DNA of 64,000 bases from Elephas maximus indicus (Eukaryota; Chordata; Mammalia; Proboscidea; Elephantidae): NCBI RefSeq assembly GCF_024166365.1, contig NC_064834.1:54850001-54914000 (forward strand). Reading direction: 5' to 3'. Both the position numbers and the translations under genes were made by a program. A model generated the notes under the pieces. It worked only from the letters and a program-made list of their open reading frames with translations. It did no database searches and was not told where the DNA came from. Within the stretch, counting starts at the first letter, position 1; each line of letters starts with the position of its first letter. Shown here one piece after another: positions 50,401-56,799 of this stretch.

Positions 50401-50573
50401 GGGACATCTTTGAGCGGGTCATTCACCTGAGTCTGGCACCCAAGCGAATGAAATTCTTCTTCAAGCGCTACCTGGACTATGAGAAGCAGCACGGCACTGA
50501 GAAGGACGTGCAGGCAGTGAAGGCAAAGGCCCTGGAATACGTGGAAGCTAAGAGCTCAGTGTTGGAGGACTAG
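9849..50573 (+). CDS. PDCD11: PDCD11 (RRP5/ALG4), rRNA-processing S1-HAT protein, complete
   Basis: PDCD11 is the mammalian counterpart of yeast Rrp5, a nucleolar factor needed for early pre-rRNA cleavages and for both small- and large-subunit assembly; it has also been linked to NF-kB signalling. I traced 35 coding exons, all with AG acceptors and, except at the exon 15/16 junction, phase-consistent donors, plus one 5' UTR exon. The human gene also has 36 exons. The predicted product is about 1,868 residues (human 1,871): a basic N terminus (1-78), a tandem array of S1 RNA-binding domains (about 80-1400), a Lys/Glu-rich linker (about 1400-1590) and C-terminal HAT/TPR-like repeats (about 1590-1868). 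The start [15 protein letters not shown] lies 11 bases into exon 2. The stop is TAG at 50571-50573. Exon coordinates are in the four block entries. Confidence 0.97.
10320..10510 (-). repeat. MIR SINE
   Basis: Typical MIR antisense phrases include GAGGCTCAGAGAGGTTATA and CACACAGCTTGTTA. It lies in PDCD11 intron 2. Confidence 0.65.
11130..11300 (-). repeat. L1 3' end (young lineage), antisense
   Basis: A poly(T) run (11131-11149) is followed by TTTATTGTGCTTTAAGTGC and AGTTTACAAATCAAGGCAGTC, the reverse complement of the L1 3' UTR also seen at 20976 and 38640. It is a short, 5'-truncated copy in PDCD11 intron 3. Confidence 0.75.
11966..12143 (-). repeat. AfroSINE, full-length type
   Basis: The middle block is present in reverse (GGCTGTAATCTTTAGACTG, ATCTTTCTCCCGTG), with the head complement at the right (GTGCCACCAGAGCTCC). 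It lies in PDCD11 intron 3, close to the exon 4 acceptor. Confidence 0.9.
12602..12807 (+). repeat. AfroSINE, full-length type
   Basis: It runs from GGAGCCCTGATGACACAGTG to GGCAGTGGGTTTGGTTT and includes the AAAAAGGTGTAGCAGTCTGC middle block. The next SINE follows directly. Confidence 0.9.
12808..13014 (+). repeat. AfroSINE, variant subfamily
   Basis: It is tandem with the previous copy but has a different middle (GGATCTCGTGATCTGC) and end (GACTCAACGGTACCCAAC). This is the same variant seen in the L1-interrupted copy at 37.8 kb (GACCTGGTGATCTGC). Confidence 0.88.
13020..13545 (+). repeat. Old interspersed repeat, unclassified
   Basis: Phrases common in many mammalian genomes occur here (GAGCTGAGATCTGAAGAATG, TTAGGAGGCTATAGTAGTAGTCCAGG, TAGGTTTCTG). 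I recognise it as a widespread ancient repeat but cannot name the family. There is no coding potential. Confidence 0.5.
13783..13943 (-). repeat. AfroSINE, short type
   Basis: Its tail is at the left (CCAAACCAAACCCATTGCGG complement) and its head at the right (CACCACCAGGGCTTC). The middle block is absent. It lies in PDCD11 intron 4. Confidence 0.92.
14007..14066 (-). repeat. AfroSINE tail fragment
   Basis: Only the last ~60 bases are present (CCAAACCCCTTGTTGTTGAG, TCCGACTCCTAGCAACCC). It is 5'-truncated. Confidence 0.8.
15109..15470 (-). mobile_element. RTE LINE 3'-end fragment
   Basis: Antisense copy: GTTGTTGTTGTTAGGTGCC at the left is the RTE tail. The C-terminal ORF remnant follows (CCTCTTTTTCGCTGACCC, CCAGGGACTGATCCCTCCTG, GCAGTCCATGGTATATTC). 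It is 5'-truncated and lies in PDCD11 intron 5. Confidence 0.88.
15719..15877 (-). repeat. AfroSINE, short type
   Basis: ATCGAGTTGATTCCAACTC is followed by GGAGCGCCTGGTGGATTAG and CACCACCAGAGTTTC. The middle block is missing. Confidence 0.92.
15925..16085 (-). repeat. MIR SINE (diverged)
   Basis: It reads as diverged MIR antisense (GGTGCTAGTTTAGGCACTTAG, CTCATAGCAGTCCTGTGA, AGTTAGTGTCACAGTCAG-like words). Confidence 0.5.
16387..16549 (+). repeat. AfroSINE, short type
   Basis: A well-preserved head (GTGGTGCAGTGGTTAAGAG, CGGCTGCTAACC, GTTCGAATCCACCAGC) is joined straight to the CTGGAAACCCTATGGGG tail. It lies in intron 5, just before PDCD11 exon 6. Confidence 0.93.
17560..18340 (+). mobile_element. 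hAT-type DNA transposon remnant split by an LTR
   Basis: The left part (about 17560-17664: GCACTGTCC, GCCGCTAGTCACCTGTGGCT) and right part (about 18209-18340: ATTAAAATAAATTTCATCAC, ATGTGGCTGCTAGAAAA, CACAGTG) read as the two ends of one non-autonomous hAT-like element. The split is at the ERVL-MaLR LTR listed next. The exact family name is uncertain. Confidence 0.6.
17665..18208 (-). mobile_element. ERVL-MaLR-type solo LTR (fossil)
   Basis: About 544 bases with TG...CA ends on the minus strand (TGTTATGGATTGAACTG ... GACTAAGACA). It is flanked by ATTGG/ACTGG, which looks like an aged 5-bp target duplication. It is an LTR alone with no internal region. A second copy of the same family begins at 63668 (+). 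Judging by the diverged duplication, it is an old insertion. Family assignment rests on the terminal sequences. Confidence 0.75.
18495..18929 (-). mobile_element. RTE LINE 5'-end fragment
   Basis: On the minus strand this is the RTE 5' region: CTGTCAGTTTGTCGTACTG, ATGCTGGAAGCTAGGCC, TTCCAAACTAAGACAGAC, then GAAGATGAGCCCCTCAAG and GAGCTGCCTCCTCAAAG. The same sequence is in the inverted part of the RTE at 19900-20275 and in the copy at 55.25 kb. Its 5' terminus forms the palindrome at 18882-18975. The left (3') boundary is near 18560, with unclear sequence to 18495. Confidence 0.75.
18882..18975. repeat. 94-bp near-perfect palindrome
   Basis: The left arm starts CTGACAGATGTGTGGG at 18882. The right arm is its exact reverse complement, ending CCCACACATCTGTCAG at 18975. 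The centre is an A11/T9 run. The arms match over 37 bases plus nine A/T pairs, leaving two unpaired A residues at the centre. Confidence 0.95.
19050..19889 (-). repeat. L1M 3' region, left part
   Basis: Antisense L1M 3' sequence: CACATAACATAAAATTTACC, GTACAATTCAGTAGCATTAAG, then GTGGAATTGCTGGGTCATATGG, GAGGAACTGCCAAACTG and TAGCCATCCTAGTGGG. It is interrupted at about 19889 by the RTE and resumes at about 23490. The stretch 19205-19640 is more diverged. Confidence 0.8.
19900..23489 (+). mobile_element. RTE LINE with 5' inversion, split by an L1
   Basis: Segment 1 (about 19900-20275) is the RTE 5' region in reverse orientation. Segment 2 (about 20280-20975 and 22260-23489) is the body in + orientation. 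The body has a reverse-transcriptase remnant ([35 protein letters not shown]), the active-site region read as YEDD where RTE usually has YADD, and the 3' tail (GTCACTATGAGTTTG, GGTACCTAACAACAG). The endonuclease part is missing between segments 1 and 2. It is non-functional: the reading frame is broken in many places. The L1 insert is listed separately. Confidence 0.88.
20976..22246 (-). mobile_element. Young-lineage L1, 5'-truncated, inside the RTE
   Basis: It is antisense, with the 3' end at the left (T-run, TTTATTGTGCTTTAAGTG) and the ORF2 end/3' region to the right (TTTCACTCAGCATAAGGCC, ATTTATCTGTTCATCTGTTGATGGG-like words, TGCAGTGAACATGGGTGTG). It is flanked by a perfect 13-bp target duplication, ACACACAAGTAAA, at 20963-20975 and 22247-22259. 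Confidence 0.92.
23490..23900 (-). repeat. L1M, right part (continues 19050-19889)
   Basis: GTGTGAAATGGTATCTCATTG, TTGCATTTTCTTGATGAATAA, ATCATTTGCCCATTTTTTAATTGG-like and TATTCTGGATGCTAGTC follow the same order as the L1M consensus immediately after the left part. The right end, past 23760, is vague. Confidence 0.8.
24563..24581. repeat. Poly(C) run, 19 bases
   Basis: This is an uninterrupted C homopolymer in PDCD11 intron 7, about 280 bases before exon 8. The stated length may be affected by sequencing. Confidence 0.85.
24864..33715 (+). CDS. PDCD11: PDCD11 exons 8-19: central S1 array
   Basis: Exons are 24864-24971, 25902-26108, 26759-26883, 27072-27132, 27784-27930, 29068-29319, 29869-30009, 30502-about 30693, about 31698-31857, 32000-32219, 33054-33203 and 33600-33715. 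The repeated S1 signature (G-x-V-x(6)-Y/H-G-x(6)-G-L/V) is visible, for example [33 protein letters not shown] and [18 protein letters not shown]. The usual S1-closing phrase MLLSxKL/LRLS follows ([17 protein letters not shown]). The exon 15 end and exon 16 start are uncertain (see findings). All other junctions keep phase. Confidence 0.92.
25110..25500 (+). repeat. Old interspersed repeat, probably an L1-type 3' end
   Basis: ACCAGTAGTTACCTTTGGGG, TAGTTTTTACTTCATATTC and CGGTGAACATGGGTA recall an ancient, heavily diverged LINE 3' end. It lies in PDCD11 intron 8. No family can be named with confidence. Confidence 0.4.
26350..26565 (+). mobile_element. hAT-Charlie-type MITE
   Basis: It starts ATCAGGGCTTCGGAAAGC and ends CAGTTTACTGACCCCTGG. 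It contains GGACCAGATAGTATATG, TTGTGGGCCATACGGCC and TAAAACTTTATTTACAAAAA. These are hallmarks of a common non-autonomous hAT family; I am unsure of its MER number. It lies in PDCD11 intron 9. Confidence 0.75.
26610..26635. repeat. (TA)n/(CA)n microsatellite
   Basis: This is a short TATATATATATACACATATAT tract in PDCD11 intron 9. Confidence 0.7.
28285..28430 (-). repeat. MIR SINE fragment
   Basis: ATCATCTCATTTAATC, AGTGGGTACTGTTAG and CATTTTGCAGCTAATAAA read as MIR antisense in PDCD11 intron 12. Confidence 0.6.
31415..31610 (-). mobile_element. MER5-type hAT MITE
   Basis: AGCAGTGATTCTGAAACTAG at one end and GGGCACCACACTTAGAGAGTC at the other, with AACCACCTGGAGGGCC and CAGAGTTTCTAATCCAGCAG between, is a MER5A/B pattern. 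It lies in PDCD11 intron 15. Confidence 0.75.
32350..32640 (-). repeat. L1M 3' end
   Basis: GGCATACATAAAATGCACAAATC, AAGTGTCCAGCTCAGTAAATG and CAACCAGCATCCCAGAAGCTCC-like words are typical of antisense L1M (ME/MC-like) 3' ends. It lies in PDCD11 intron 17. Confidence 0.7.
35028..44541 (+). CDS. PDCD11: PDCD11 exons 20-28: C-terminal S1 array
   Basis: Exons are 35028-35569 (the largest, 542 bases), 36459-36521, 37368-37476, 39781-39870, 40080-40182, 40577-40754, 42750-42806, 43710-43832 and 44419-44541. Exon 20 carries the acidic spacer [15 protein letters not shown] followed by an S1 domain ([18 protein letters not shown]). Later S1 domains include [19 protein letters not shown] (exon 25) and [16 protein letters not shown] (exon 27). 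Many exon ends fall inside AG|N arginine or serine codons (phase 2). Confidence 0.94.
35753..35975 (+). repeat. MIR SINE
   Basis: It is sense and nearly full length: GTGTAGTGGTTATGAGCATAG, GAGTCAGACCTGGGTTTGAA, TTTCCTAATTTGTAAAGTGA. It lies in PDCD11 intron 20. Confidence 0.85.
36530..36735 (+). repeat. MIR SINE (diverged)
   Basis: CTAGCAGCATGGTCTCATGG, CCTTGGAATCAGGAACATG and TTTCCCTAATAGGG-type words in MIR order lie immediately downstream of PDCD11 exon 21. Confidence 0.6.
37826..38785 (+). repeat. AfroSINE (variant subfamily) split by an L1
   Basis: The head (37826-37946: GCGCCCCGGTGGCAC, CTAGGCTGCTAACTG, GACCTGGTGATCTGC) and tail (38680-38785: TCTACGGGGCAGTTCTAC, GATGGCACCCAACAACAG) belong to one SINE. 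The join falls in its AAGATTACAGCCAAG segment, which is duplicated at the edges of the inserted L1. Confidence 0.93.
37947..38679 (+). mobile_element. L1 3' end, young lineage, inserted in AfroSINE
   Basis: It is a 5'-truncated L1 of about 733 bases ending CAATAAAAGTT plus a poly(A) run. It has a perfect 15-bp target duplication, AAGATTACAGCCAAG, at 37932-37946 and 38680-38694. Its sequence (TCTGGGGTCTTAAATGC, CCTGTCTGGAGGGGGGATGG) matches the reverse complement of the L1 at 20976-22246. The clean duplication and poly(A) point to a fairly recent event. Confidence 0.95.
40800..41545 (-). repeat. Old L1M remnant
   Basis: AT-rich antisense L1 3' region: TTTATTTAACCAGTCCTCTG, TACATTCCTAGAAGTGAGAC and TTGCATTTCTTTTATGG. 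It lies in PDCD11 intron 25. The rest of that intron, to 42500, shows no clear feature. Confidence 0.65.
42510..42625 (-). repeat. MIR SINE fragment
   Basis: AACTGAGGCCCAGAGAGGTG, ACTTGTCCAGAGTCCC and ACCCAGGTCTGG are the conserved antisense MIR core. Confidence 0.75.
43114..43441 (+). repeat. Minisatellite, about six copies of a 56-bp unit
   Basis: The unit contains GTGTGGCATGGAGTGGATAG, GTGTGTGGTCAGCTTGC and TCCACAGATAGTGGGG. Copies start near 43114, 43171, 43226, 43282, 43338 and 43393. They differ by a few substitutions and 1-2 base indels; the last is cut short. It lies in PDCD11 intron 26, between exons 26 and 27. Coding-like frames across it are artefacts of the repeat. Confidence 0.95.
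44880..45075 (-). repeat. L1M 3' end fragment
   Basis: CAGGTGAAATTCACATAAAATTC-like sequence, TTAAAGTGTACAACTCAGTGG and CAGTGTTGTGCGACCATCAC are antisense L1M. It ends some 55 bases before the PDCD11 exon 29 acceptor. Confidence 0.8.
45132..50573 (+). CDS. PDCD11: PDCD11 exons 29-36: charged linker and HAT repeats
   Basis: Exons are 45132-45426, 45649-45765, 46744-46893, 47088-47335, 48058-48226, 48838-48991, 49489-49654 and 50402-50573. Exons 29-31 encode a low-complexity Lys/Glu/Gln linker ([12 protein letters not shown]-type runs, [14 protein letters not shown]). Exons 32-36 encode HAT repeats: [62 protein letters not shown] and [18 protein letters not shown], which in yeast Rrp5 serve 18S processing. 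The exon 31 donor (GTGCTG) is weak but keeps frame. The end is EAKSSVLED, then TAG. Confidence 0.95.
46097..46215 (+). repeat. AfroSINE, 3'-truncated
   Basis: The head and middle block are present (CCCCTGGTGGTGCAGTAG, AAAAGATGTGTGGCAGTCTGC, TTCCATGAAGC); the tail is missing. It lies in PDCD11 intron 30. Confidence 0.9.
46381..46556 (+). repeat. AfroSINE, short type
   Basis: It runs from GAAACCCTGGTGGTGTAGTG to CAACTCGACAGCACTGGG, ending GGTTTGGTTTTTT. The middle block is absent. It is in the same intron as the previous copy. Confidence 0.93.
50140..50285 (+). repeat. MIR SINE fragment
   Basis: CTGTGTGATGTCAGGCAAG and CATCTGGAAAATGGGATTG are MIR sense words, in PDCD11 intron 35. An antisense MIR-like scrap precedes it at about 49935-50040. 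Confidence 0.65.
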
Positions 50574-50800
50574 CAGCCCCTGGCCCCCAGGGGCACTCCG
50601 AGTAGCCCAGCCCTGCCCAGCCTCAGGCTCCTGGGCAGGTGAGAAATTCTGTTGCCTGAGGACGGTATTTAAGTGCTGCTTTTTTGTAGCACCCTTTTTT
50701 TTTTTTTTCACTTTTGAGTAATCCTGTCAGGATGAAAAAGAATTTGAGATTTCTCTTAATTCCTTGTTGAGTATTAGTTTATTTAATTTTTTCCCTCATC
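50574..50800 (+). other. PDCD11: PDCD11 3' UTR (end uncertain)
   Basis: GC-rich sequence after the stop grades into a T-run (about 50697-50710) and AT-rich sequence. I found no canonical AATAAA or ATTAAA here, so the cleavage site cannot be placed. Confidence 0.45.
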
Positions 50801-51214
50801 TGAGGCTGCTCAGTGGTTGCAGGCAGGCGAGCTCTTAGGCCCCCAGAAGAGCTGTGTCTTTCCTTCCTGGGAGCTCCCTGGGAAGTGAGAGTAGAGGGGA
50901 GGACTCCTGAGGCTCTTGTGGCCAGGATCCCCCTTAGTCTCTGGCCAGCTCTTGGTCCAGCTAGAGGGCATCATCAGGGCCCATGGGGCAGGCCCTCTCC
51001 CCTGCCCGCCCTCCCTGTTCCCTGGTCTGATCTTGGAGTCTCCCGGCATTCCCTTGGCCTCAGCTTAGTCAGTATCTTGAGCCTTTTTGTGGGGGCTGTG
51101 GGGCTGGGGCAGAAGGATAGAGGTGGAGCCCAATAGGGCAAATTGGGAAACCTGAGGGGCTAAGAGGTAAGCCATAGGTATTGGCATAGCCCACCTGATG
51201 ACTCATTCCAGGCC

Positions 51215-51365
51215 CACCTTGGCCAGATTACCTAACTTCTCCAAGACTGTTTCTACATTTGTAAAATGGGGTTAAAAATTTCCCCCTTAAGGGTTATCTT
51301 GTGGATTAAATGGGAAAATGTACGTTATGTGCTGGCAAAGGGCATGGCAGGTAGGAAGTTGCTGT
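51215..51365 (+). repeat. MIR SINE fragment
   Basis: ACTTCTCCAAGACTG, ACATTTGTAAAATGGGG and GTGGATTAAATGGG are MIR-like, in the spacer between convergent PDCD11 and CALHM2. I saw nothing else in 50800-52100. Confidence 0.65.
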
Positions 51366-52653
51366 GTAACATTAATGCCCTTCCTTGGCCCTGGGGCCGA
51401 CTTACTGTGTGACTTTGAGGAGTATCACACAGTTGCTCTGTGTACCTTATAGCTCCTGTGGGGAGAGCTTTCTGGGCAGGCTGATTGATAGGTTTCATGA
51501 GTACAAGGACACATGACGAGTTCTACTGGCACCTCAAACCTCTGCAACAGCCCTCACCACCCCCTTTGATAATGTAATATTTCTTTACATTCCAAAGTTC
51601 TTAGAGGCTAACACAGCCCCACCTCGTTTGTGAACCCAGTTCTCTGTTTGGCTTTGTCTCGAGGGAATTGAAAGTTTCCTCGGGAAGCATCTGAAATGTC
51701 CTGAGAGCTGGGGAGCTTTTCCATGTGAAATGACTGAGTCACGTGCCAGGAAGCAGGACAGGGACTGGGAGAGTAGCGAAGGTTCAAGAGGGAAGTGGTG
51801 GAAGTGATCAGCCAAGGGCTGGGACAGAAGGGAGAAGAACCTGGCTGGCCTGGCTCCCGGGCATTAGCCCTAAGGAGTTAGTTCTGCCCTGGTGAGTGCA
51901 GGATCTCTGAGAGACTCGACATTTCAAGTCAAGCTTTCCCCTGAGAAAGGCCAGGCTCCATATGTTCCTCAGATCAAATCAGCTAATGGAGTCCAGTTGC
52001 AGGAGACTGTCAGCCCCAGGGCCTTCCCCTGTGTGGGAGCACCTGATGCCCCCTGCAGACCTCCCGCCCCTCATCCCTTTGTGGTCCTTCAGAGTCTCCC
52101 TGTCCGCTCTCTGGTACCCATTCAAACATGCGGATACCAAGCTAGTCCTTTATACTAAGAAAAGCTTTATCAAAAATGTAAATACAGTCATTGGCATACA
52201 TTGTTGGAGGGCAGCATCCCGGCTGTGCACCTGAGTCAGTTCCATATGCAATTAGACACAAATTAACTGCACGAGAAGCCTATTGGTGAGTGTCATTGTC
52301 ACCTGGCTCTGCTGGCTAGGGCCTCCCAGCTTTGGAGTCCCACTAGTGAAAGAAGATCATCATTGTGAATTAAGGACCAGTTCTGGGAAAGAGTCGTTTC
52401 CCCAAAGCTGTTGACCAGGTGAGCCGGTGGCAACGGGAGAGGGGATTTCTTCAGGCCTGAGAGCCTTCCCATTAGCTCACCTCATTGTCTCCTAGATTTC
52501 TCCTCCCCACCCCAGGTCAGTTTGTGTTCCTTTCTCCTGGCCTGTTAACCTAAGAAGCTATGGTTTAAAAATGTCCCAATCTGATGTGAGTAGGCAGTGG
52601 GGTTCAGTTTGGTACCAAGTAATGCCCTTTGCAGAGAGCCAGAAACAGGACAC

Positions 52654-54961
52654 TTAGGAGGCGAGCAGGGCCATCTCTACGTTGTCAGGAGCCGTGCCGT
52701 TGCCTGCCAGACCCTGGGCCCACTTGTGCAGGCGGCTATAGAGTGGCAGCCCCTGGTTCTCCCGGTACAAGTAGATGCCAGTAATGGCATTCCACTGTGG
52801 CCGCGGCTGTGTGCCTTCTACTGGGAACTTGGCAACCAGCTCCTCATCATCTTTGTTGAGCGCCACGAAACCGAAGAATCGGCGCACGTTGTTGGCGGCG
52901 AGCACCCGCGAGTGCATCTCAGCGGTGCGCTGGAACAGCTGGTCCTCGTTGGCGCGGTACTGTGCCCAGTAGGCCTCCTGGCGGTAGCTGAGTGGTGAGC
53001 AGTAATGCTTGAAGCACTTCGTCAGGAACACCAGGATGGCCACCACGCCGATGAGCAGCCACCCAAAGAGCTGGCCAGAGAGTGGGCAGGACTGAGTGGG
53101 GGCAAGGGGCTGCCTGGGCCCCCTACTACCCCAAGAAGAAGTAGCTGGTCAGAGGGGGTGGGCTGAACTGAACCCAGACTTCTGAGTCTCCTGGCTCTGT
53201 AACTTCCCAGACATCAGATTCTGCTTCTGAAAGGGGAGCTGGGCCCTTCGGGGTGGGATTTCACCTTTTCTTCCTTACCCCCTTTAACCCTTCCTCTGCC
53301 AGTTCTTTCACAGTTTGTTCTTAGACTGCCTCTGCATTTTATGCTGCCATTCCTTTGGCCCCAAGGGCCCTCCCCTCCCCCCACATGATCATCTCAGCCC
53401 ATCAAAATCTAGTCGAACTGCCAGGCCCAGCCCAGATGCCACCTCCCGGAAGGCTTCCAAGGCCCCTCTGGGTGCAATCTTGCCTCTGAATCCCCCATGC
53501 CCCAGTTCCTCTCATCACCATCTGCCTTGTTTTGAGATCACCCATGTGCTTGTCTCTAGACACTTGCCTGGATGTAAGCCTCATGAGGGCAAGAACAATC
53601 AAGTTCATCTTTGTTTTCCCCAGTTGAACTTGTCCAGAGGTCTGTGGGCATTTGTCTAGCATTAAGTGAATTTTGCTCTAACTACCATCTTCCATCTCCT
53701 TTGGTGCTGGCTCCAGGCCTGTTTCTCTGTCTACTTGCATTCCTTATACACCCAAGAGAAGAGACCTTTTAGAAAATCTTATGCTCCTTCCTGTCTCCCT
53801 CACCCCTGCTTCACTAAGTTAACTCTTCCAGCTCAGTTTGTTTGCTTCTGCCACGTTCTCTTCCTGTGCCCTCTCTTCCCTGACAACCTCTACTGCTGGA
53901 GTTGGCAGCTCCTTCAGAACTAAGGAGAGGCTGAGGGTAGGGTCAGGGCAGCAGCTCCTGCTTCCCGACTCTTGACCCCTCCTTCTGGCCCAGGGGACCC
54001 TTAAGTCAGCAACTGTTGACCTGCTTGACCTGGGAGCCCCCCACACACACTATCAACCCATGGCTGATAGCAAATGTTTCTTAGGTGGCTTGCATGGGCC
54101 CAGGGTGGGGTAAAGGACTTAATCTGACTGGGATTATGGCTCAGGCTGAGCCAGAGCCAGAGGATGTTCTTTTAATGTTTAAAAAGATCTGGCTTATTTG
54201 GGACTGGAATTGGCCCTTGTCCCACTAAGTATTTATGCTTGGATTAACCAGCTCTGCTAACCTGATGCTGATAATCTAGTGGTTTCCTGGACACCTCAGC
54301 CCCTGAGGATCCAACTCCAGTTTTAACACTGGGCCACCCCAACCCCTCTGCCCCAACCACCATCTAGAGAAGGGGAGGGGGAGTTTCCCTCTGCACAGCT
54401 CCTTACCTGGGACTCATACTTGAGCCTGCGGCTGACCTCCTCCCGGAAACCTGACAGGTTGGAAGGGCCCTCCCCGCAAGGAAATCTGGCCAGGATTTCG
54501 GTAGCATGGGCTGGTGGGAAGGCCTCTTCCTCAGCTGTGAGCGAGGAGGGGTCCACGAACTCGCTGAGGGCACAGACGTAAGCTTCACCGCGCAGCAGGG
54601 AGATGACAGACCAGGTAACGGGAGCCACAGCAGCGCGGCCCAGGATGGAGCTCAGGAGTAGGAAGATGGGGGCAGCCGAGCAGTTCTTGGCCCTCCGGTG
54701 CTGGCATTCAGCCACTAGGTTCCAAGTGTGATTGTTGAGGATGACACCGATCAGAAACAGCGCCAGGGCGGGCACACCGATGGCTGCCAGCCCATACAAG
54801 TAGTTCCGGGCCGGTGAGCAGGGACAGTGGAAGGCTACCACACTGAACAGCTCCTGGCTGCCCACCGTTCCCAGTGCCACCAGGCCGTTGAAAATCATCA
54901 CATCCTTGCTCTTGAAGAAGAGTGATAGGAAGCGGAAGTTCTCTGCCACCAGGGCTGCCAT
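52654..54961 (-). CDS. CALHM2: CALHM2, calcium homeostasis modulator 2
   Basis: CALHM2 is a large-pore plasma-membrane channel protein of the CALHM family, associated with ATP release in glial cells. There are two coding exons: 54961-54407 (185 codons, MAALVAENFRFLSLFFKSKD to RRLKYESQ) and 53070-52654 (138 codons plus TAA, LFGWLLIGVVAILVFLTK to DNVEMALLAS). The total is 323 residues, equal to human. The CPC motif (FHCPCSPARNYLYG) and paired extracellular cysteines characteristic of CALHM proteins are visible, with four hydrophobic spans; the last is in exon 2. The donor is GTAAGG at 54406 and the acceptor GGCCAG ends at 53071. A likely acceptor (CCTGCAG) precedes the ATG at 54972, implying an upstream leader exon. 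I did not find its 3' poly(A) signal. Confidence 0.97.
53071..54406 (-). other. CALHM2: CALHM2 coding intron
   Basis: This GT-AG intron of 1,336 bases joins the two coding exons in phase 0. I saw no clear repeat or RNA gene in it. Confidence 0.8.
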
Positions 54962-55244
54962 GGTGAAAGCTGCAGGATGGAGGCAGGAGACTGGGACTGA
55001 TGGTTCCTGGTGGGACTAGGAAGAGGCGCAGGCTGTTGGGCACCTGAAGGCAGGGTACAGTCTTGCCATTTTATCCTTTACGGTGGTTAGCCCGATGGTT
55101 CCTGTGGAACAGCAGATGCCTGATAAATGTTTGCCATTGAAAACTGACACTGAGGAGGATGCTTGTGTGGCCAGGCTGGTAAGAAAGGAAAGAGTTTTGG
55201 GGGAACCCATGGACCTGGGAGAAATAGTGGTAACTACTGTTCAT

Positions 55245-55632
55245 TGCCACCACCCATCTGTCAGTTTGTCCTACTGTGGTATCTTGCATGTTGCTGTGAT
55301 GCTGGAAGCTATGCCACTGGTATTTCAAATACCAGCAGGGTCACCTATGGTGGACAGGTTTCAGCAGAGCTTCCAGACTAAGACAGACTAGGAAGAAAGG
55401 CCTGGTAATCTACTTAGAAAATTAGCCAGTGAAAACCCTGTGGATCACAACAGAATGTTTTCTGATACAGTGCCGGAAGATAAGCCCCCTAGGTTGGAAG
55501 TCACTCAAAATTCGCAGTGGTTGCAACACTGCACTTGAACACGTGATCGTGAAGATGATACAGGACCAGGCAACATTTCATTCTGCTGTACGTGGGATTG
55601 CTATGAGTTACAGCCGACTTGACGGCAGCTTC
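55245..55632 (+). mobile_element. Internally deleted RTE derivative (5' end fused to 3' tail)
   Basis: The first part (to about 55508) is the RTE 5' region in sense (ATCTGTCAGTTTGTCC, ATGCTGGAAGCTATGCCAC, CTTCCAGACTAAGACAGAC, GTGCCGGAAGATAAGCC). It joins directly to the RTE 3' tail (CAGTGGTTGCAACA, CAGGACCAGGCAAC, TTGCTATGAGTTACAGCCG, ACTTGACGGCAG). The whole ORF is absent, giving a SINE-like element of about 390 bases. Confidence 0.8.
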
Positions 55633-55639
55633 TCTGCAG

Positions 55640-56540
55640 TGAATTACTGAATATGGACCTTCTAGCCATAGTCTTTGTAACTGCCACCAAATGTTTAGGT
55701 GGGACAATGCAAATGAGGTGCTTGTGGCCCTGCCAAGGGAACTGGATAGCTTGCTAATAATGTAAATAAGGTTCATGGCACCCTTGTGGGGGTAGGACCA
55801 TGCAAATAAGGTGTATAGGACCCTGATGAGGGGATTGGTCAGTTTTGCCATCCCACTAGTCTTAAAGGGAGACACTGAGAGACAGATCAGCTGTAACACA
55901 GAAGACAGAGAGGGGCAGCAGATGCTGCAGAACCAGGACAAAGAGGGGGAGCTGTAACACAAGAGACAGTGAGAAGCAGCAGCAGAAGACTGGCAGGAGA
56001 CAGCATGGTGGGCTTCCCAGCCCACAGAAAGAGAAAGTTGAGCACCTTGGGGCATGAAGCTTACTGGTAGAGTGGGGTGCCTCTGGGCACTTATAGGCAG
56101 AACTAAAAGAGCTTTGTAACACTTGCCCGAGCAGGGCCAAGGGTCAAAGAGAGACTTGCCTGGGTGCACAGCTGAGAAGAGGCTGTCCTGATAGAAGAAC
56201 TGTATCCTAAGTACTTCCTGACCCTGAATTGTAAACTCTTACTCCCCTAATACACTCCACAATCATGAGTATGGCCACTGCAATGAATTATCAAACCCAG
56301 CACAGAAGTCGAGGGTGCCGTGAGAGGGACAGATGGTGTTAAAATTGGTAAAGGTGGTGGAGAGAGGAGGCATGTCTGACCTCCGCCTCATAGGAATCAG
56401 CCTTGGCCTGTTGACCTTGATTCTCCTTGCCCCTCGTGAAGTTAGAGGAGATCACACGCCTCTGCCATGTGTATTTATTGTTGGCATCAGAAGCGGAATT
56501 TGTTGCAATGGCTCCAGACTCATGGAAGCATGAGAGTTTG
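55640..56540 (+). mobile_element. LTR-like fossil, copy 1
   Basis: It contains the block shared with copy 2: CTGGCAGGAGACAGCATGG, CTTGGGGCATGAAGC, TTATAGGCAGAACTAAAAG, TCCTGATAGAAGAACTG, AATGAATTATCAAACCC and CTTGTTGACC-type words. A late TTGGCATCAGAAGCGG resembles an ERVL-type primer-binding area. The family is uncertain and the ends approximate. It looks broken and old, with no retroviral gene in view. Confidence 0.5.
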
Positions 56541-56799
56541 TAAAAGAAAGAAGGAAGGGATGTGGGAAGTGAAACTTTTGATTCTTTGATGGTTACGTTG
56601 TTGTTACCTATAATGGCTGAAAGGAAAGTAAGAGATGTTAGCTGCAGCTGAGGGGAGAAAAGCCACATCTGGAGTGGCCTGGTGCAAAAGCCAGGTTGAT
56701 TAAACAAGATGATTGATAGGAGTCCAGGGTCTACTGGTTCCACCCAGCCAGAGGCCTGAGGCCATATAGTCAAGGGATGGAGAAGATGAAACTGGAATA

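Noticed and set aside
52597-52998. Plus-strand frame of 133 codons
   Set aside because: It is the antisense shadow of CALHM2 exon 2.
55501-56169. Open frame of about 220 codons on the minus strand
   Set aside because: It spans the RTE derivative and the antisense of an LTR-like fossil; the peptide shows no known domain.
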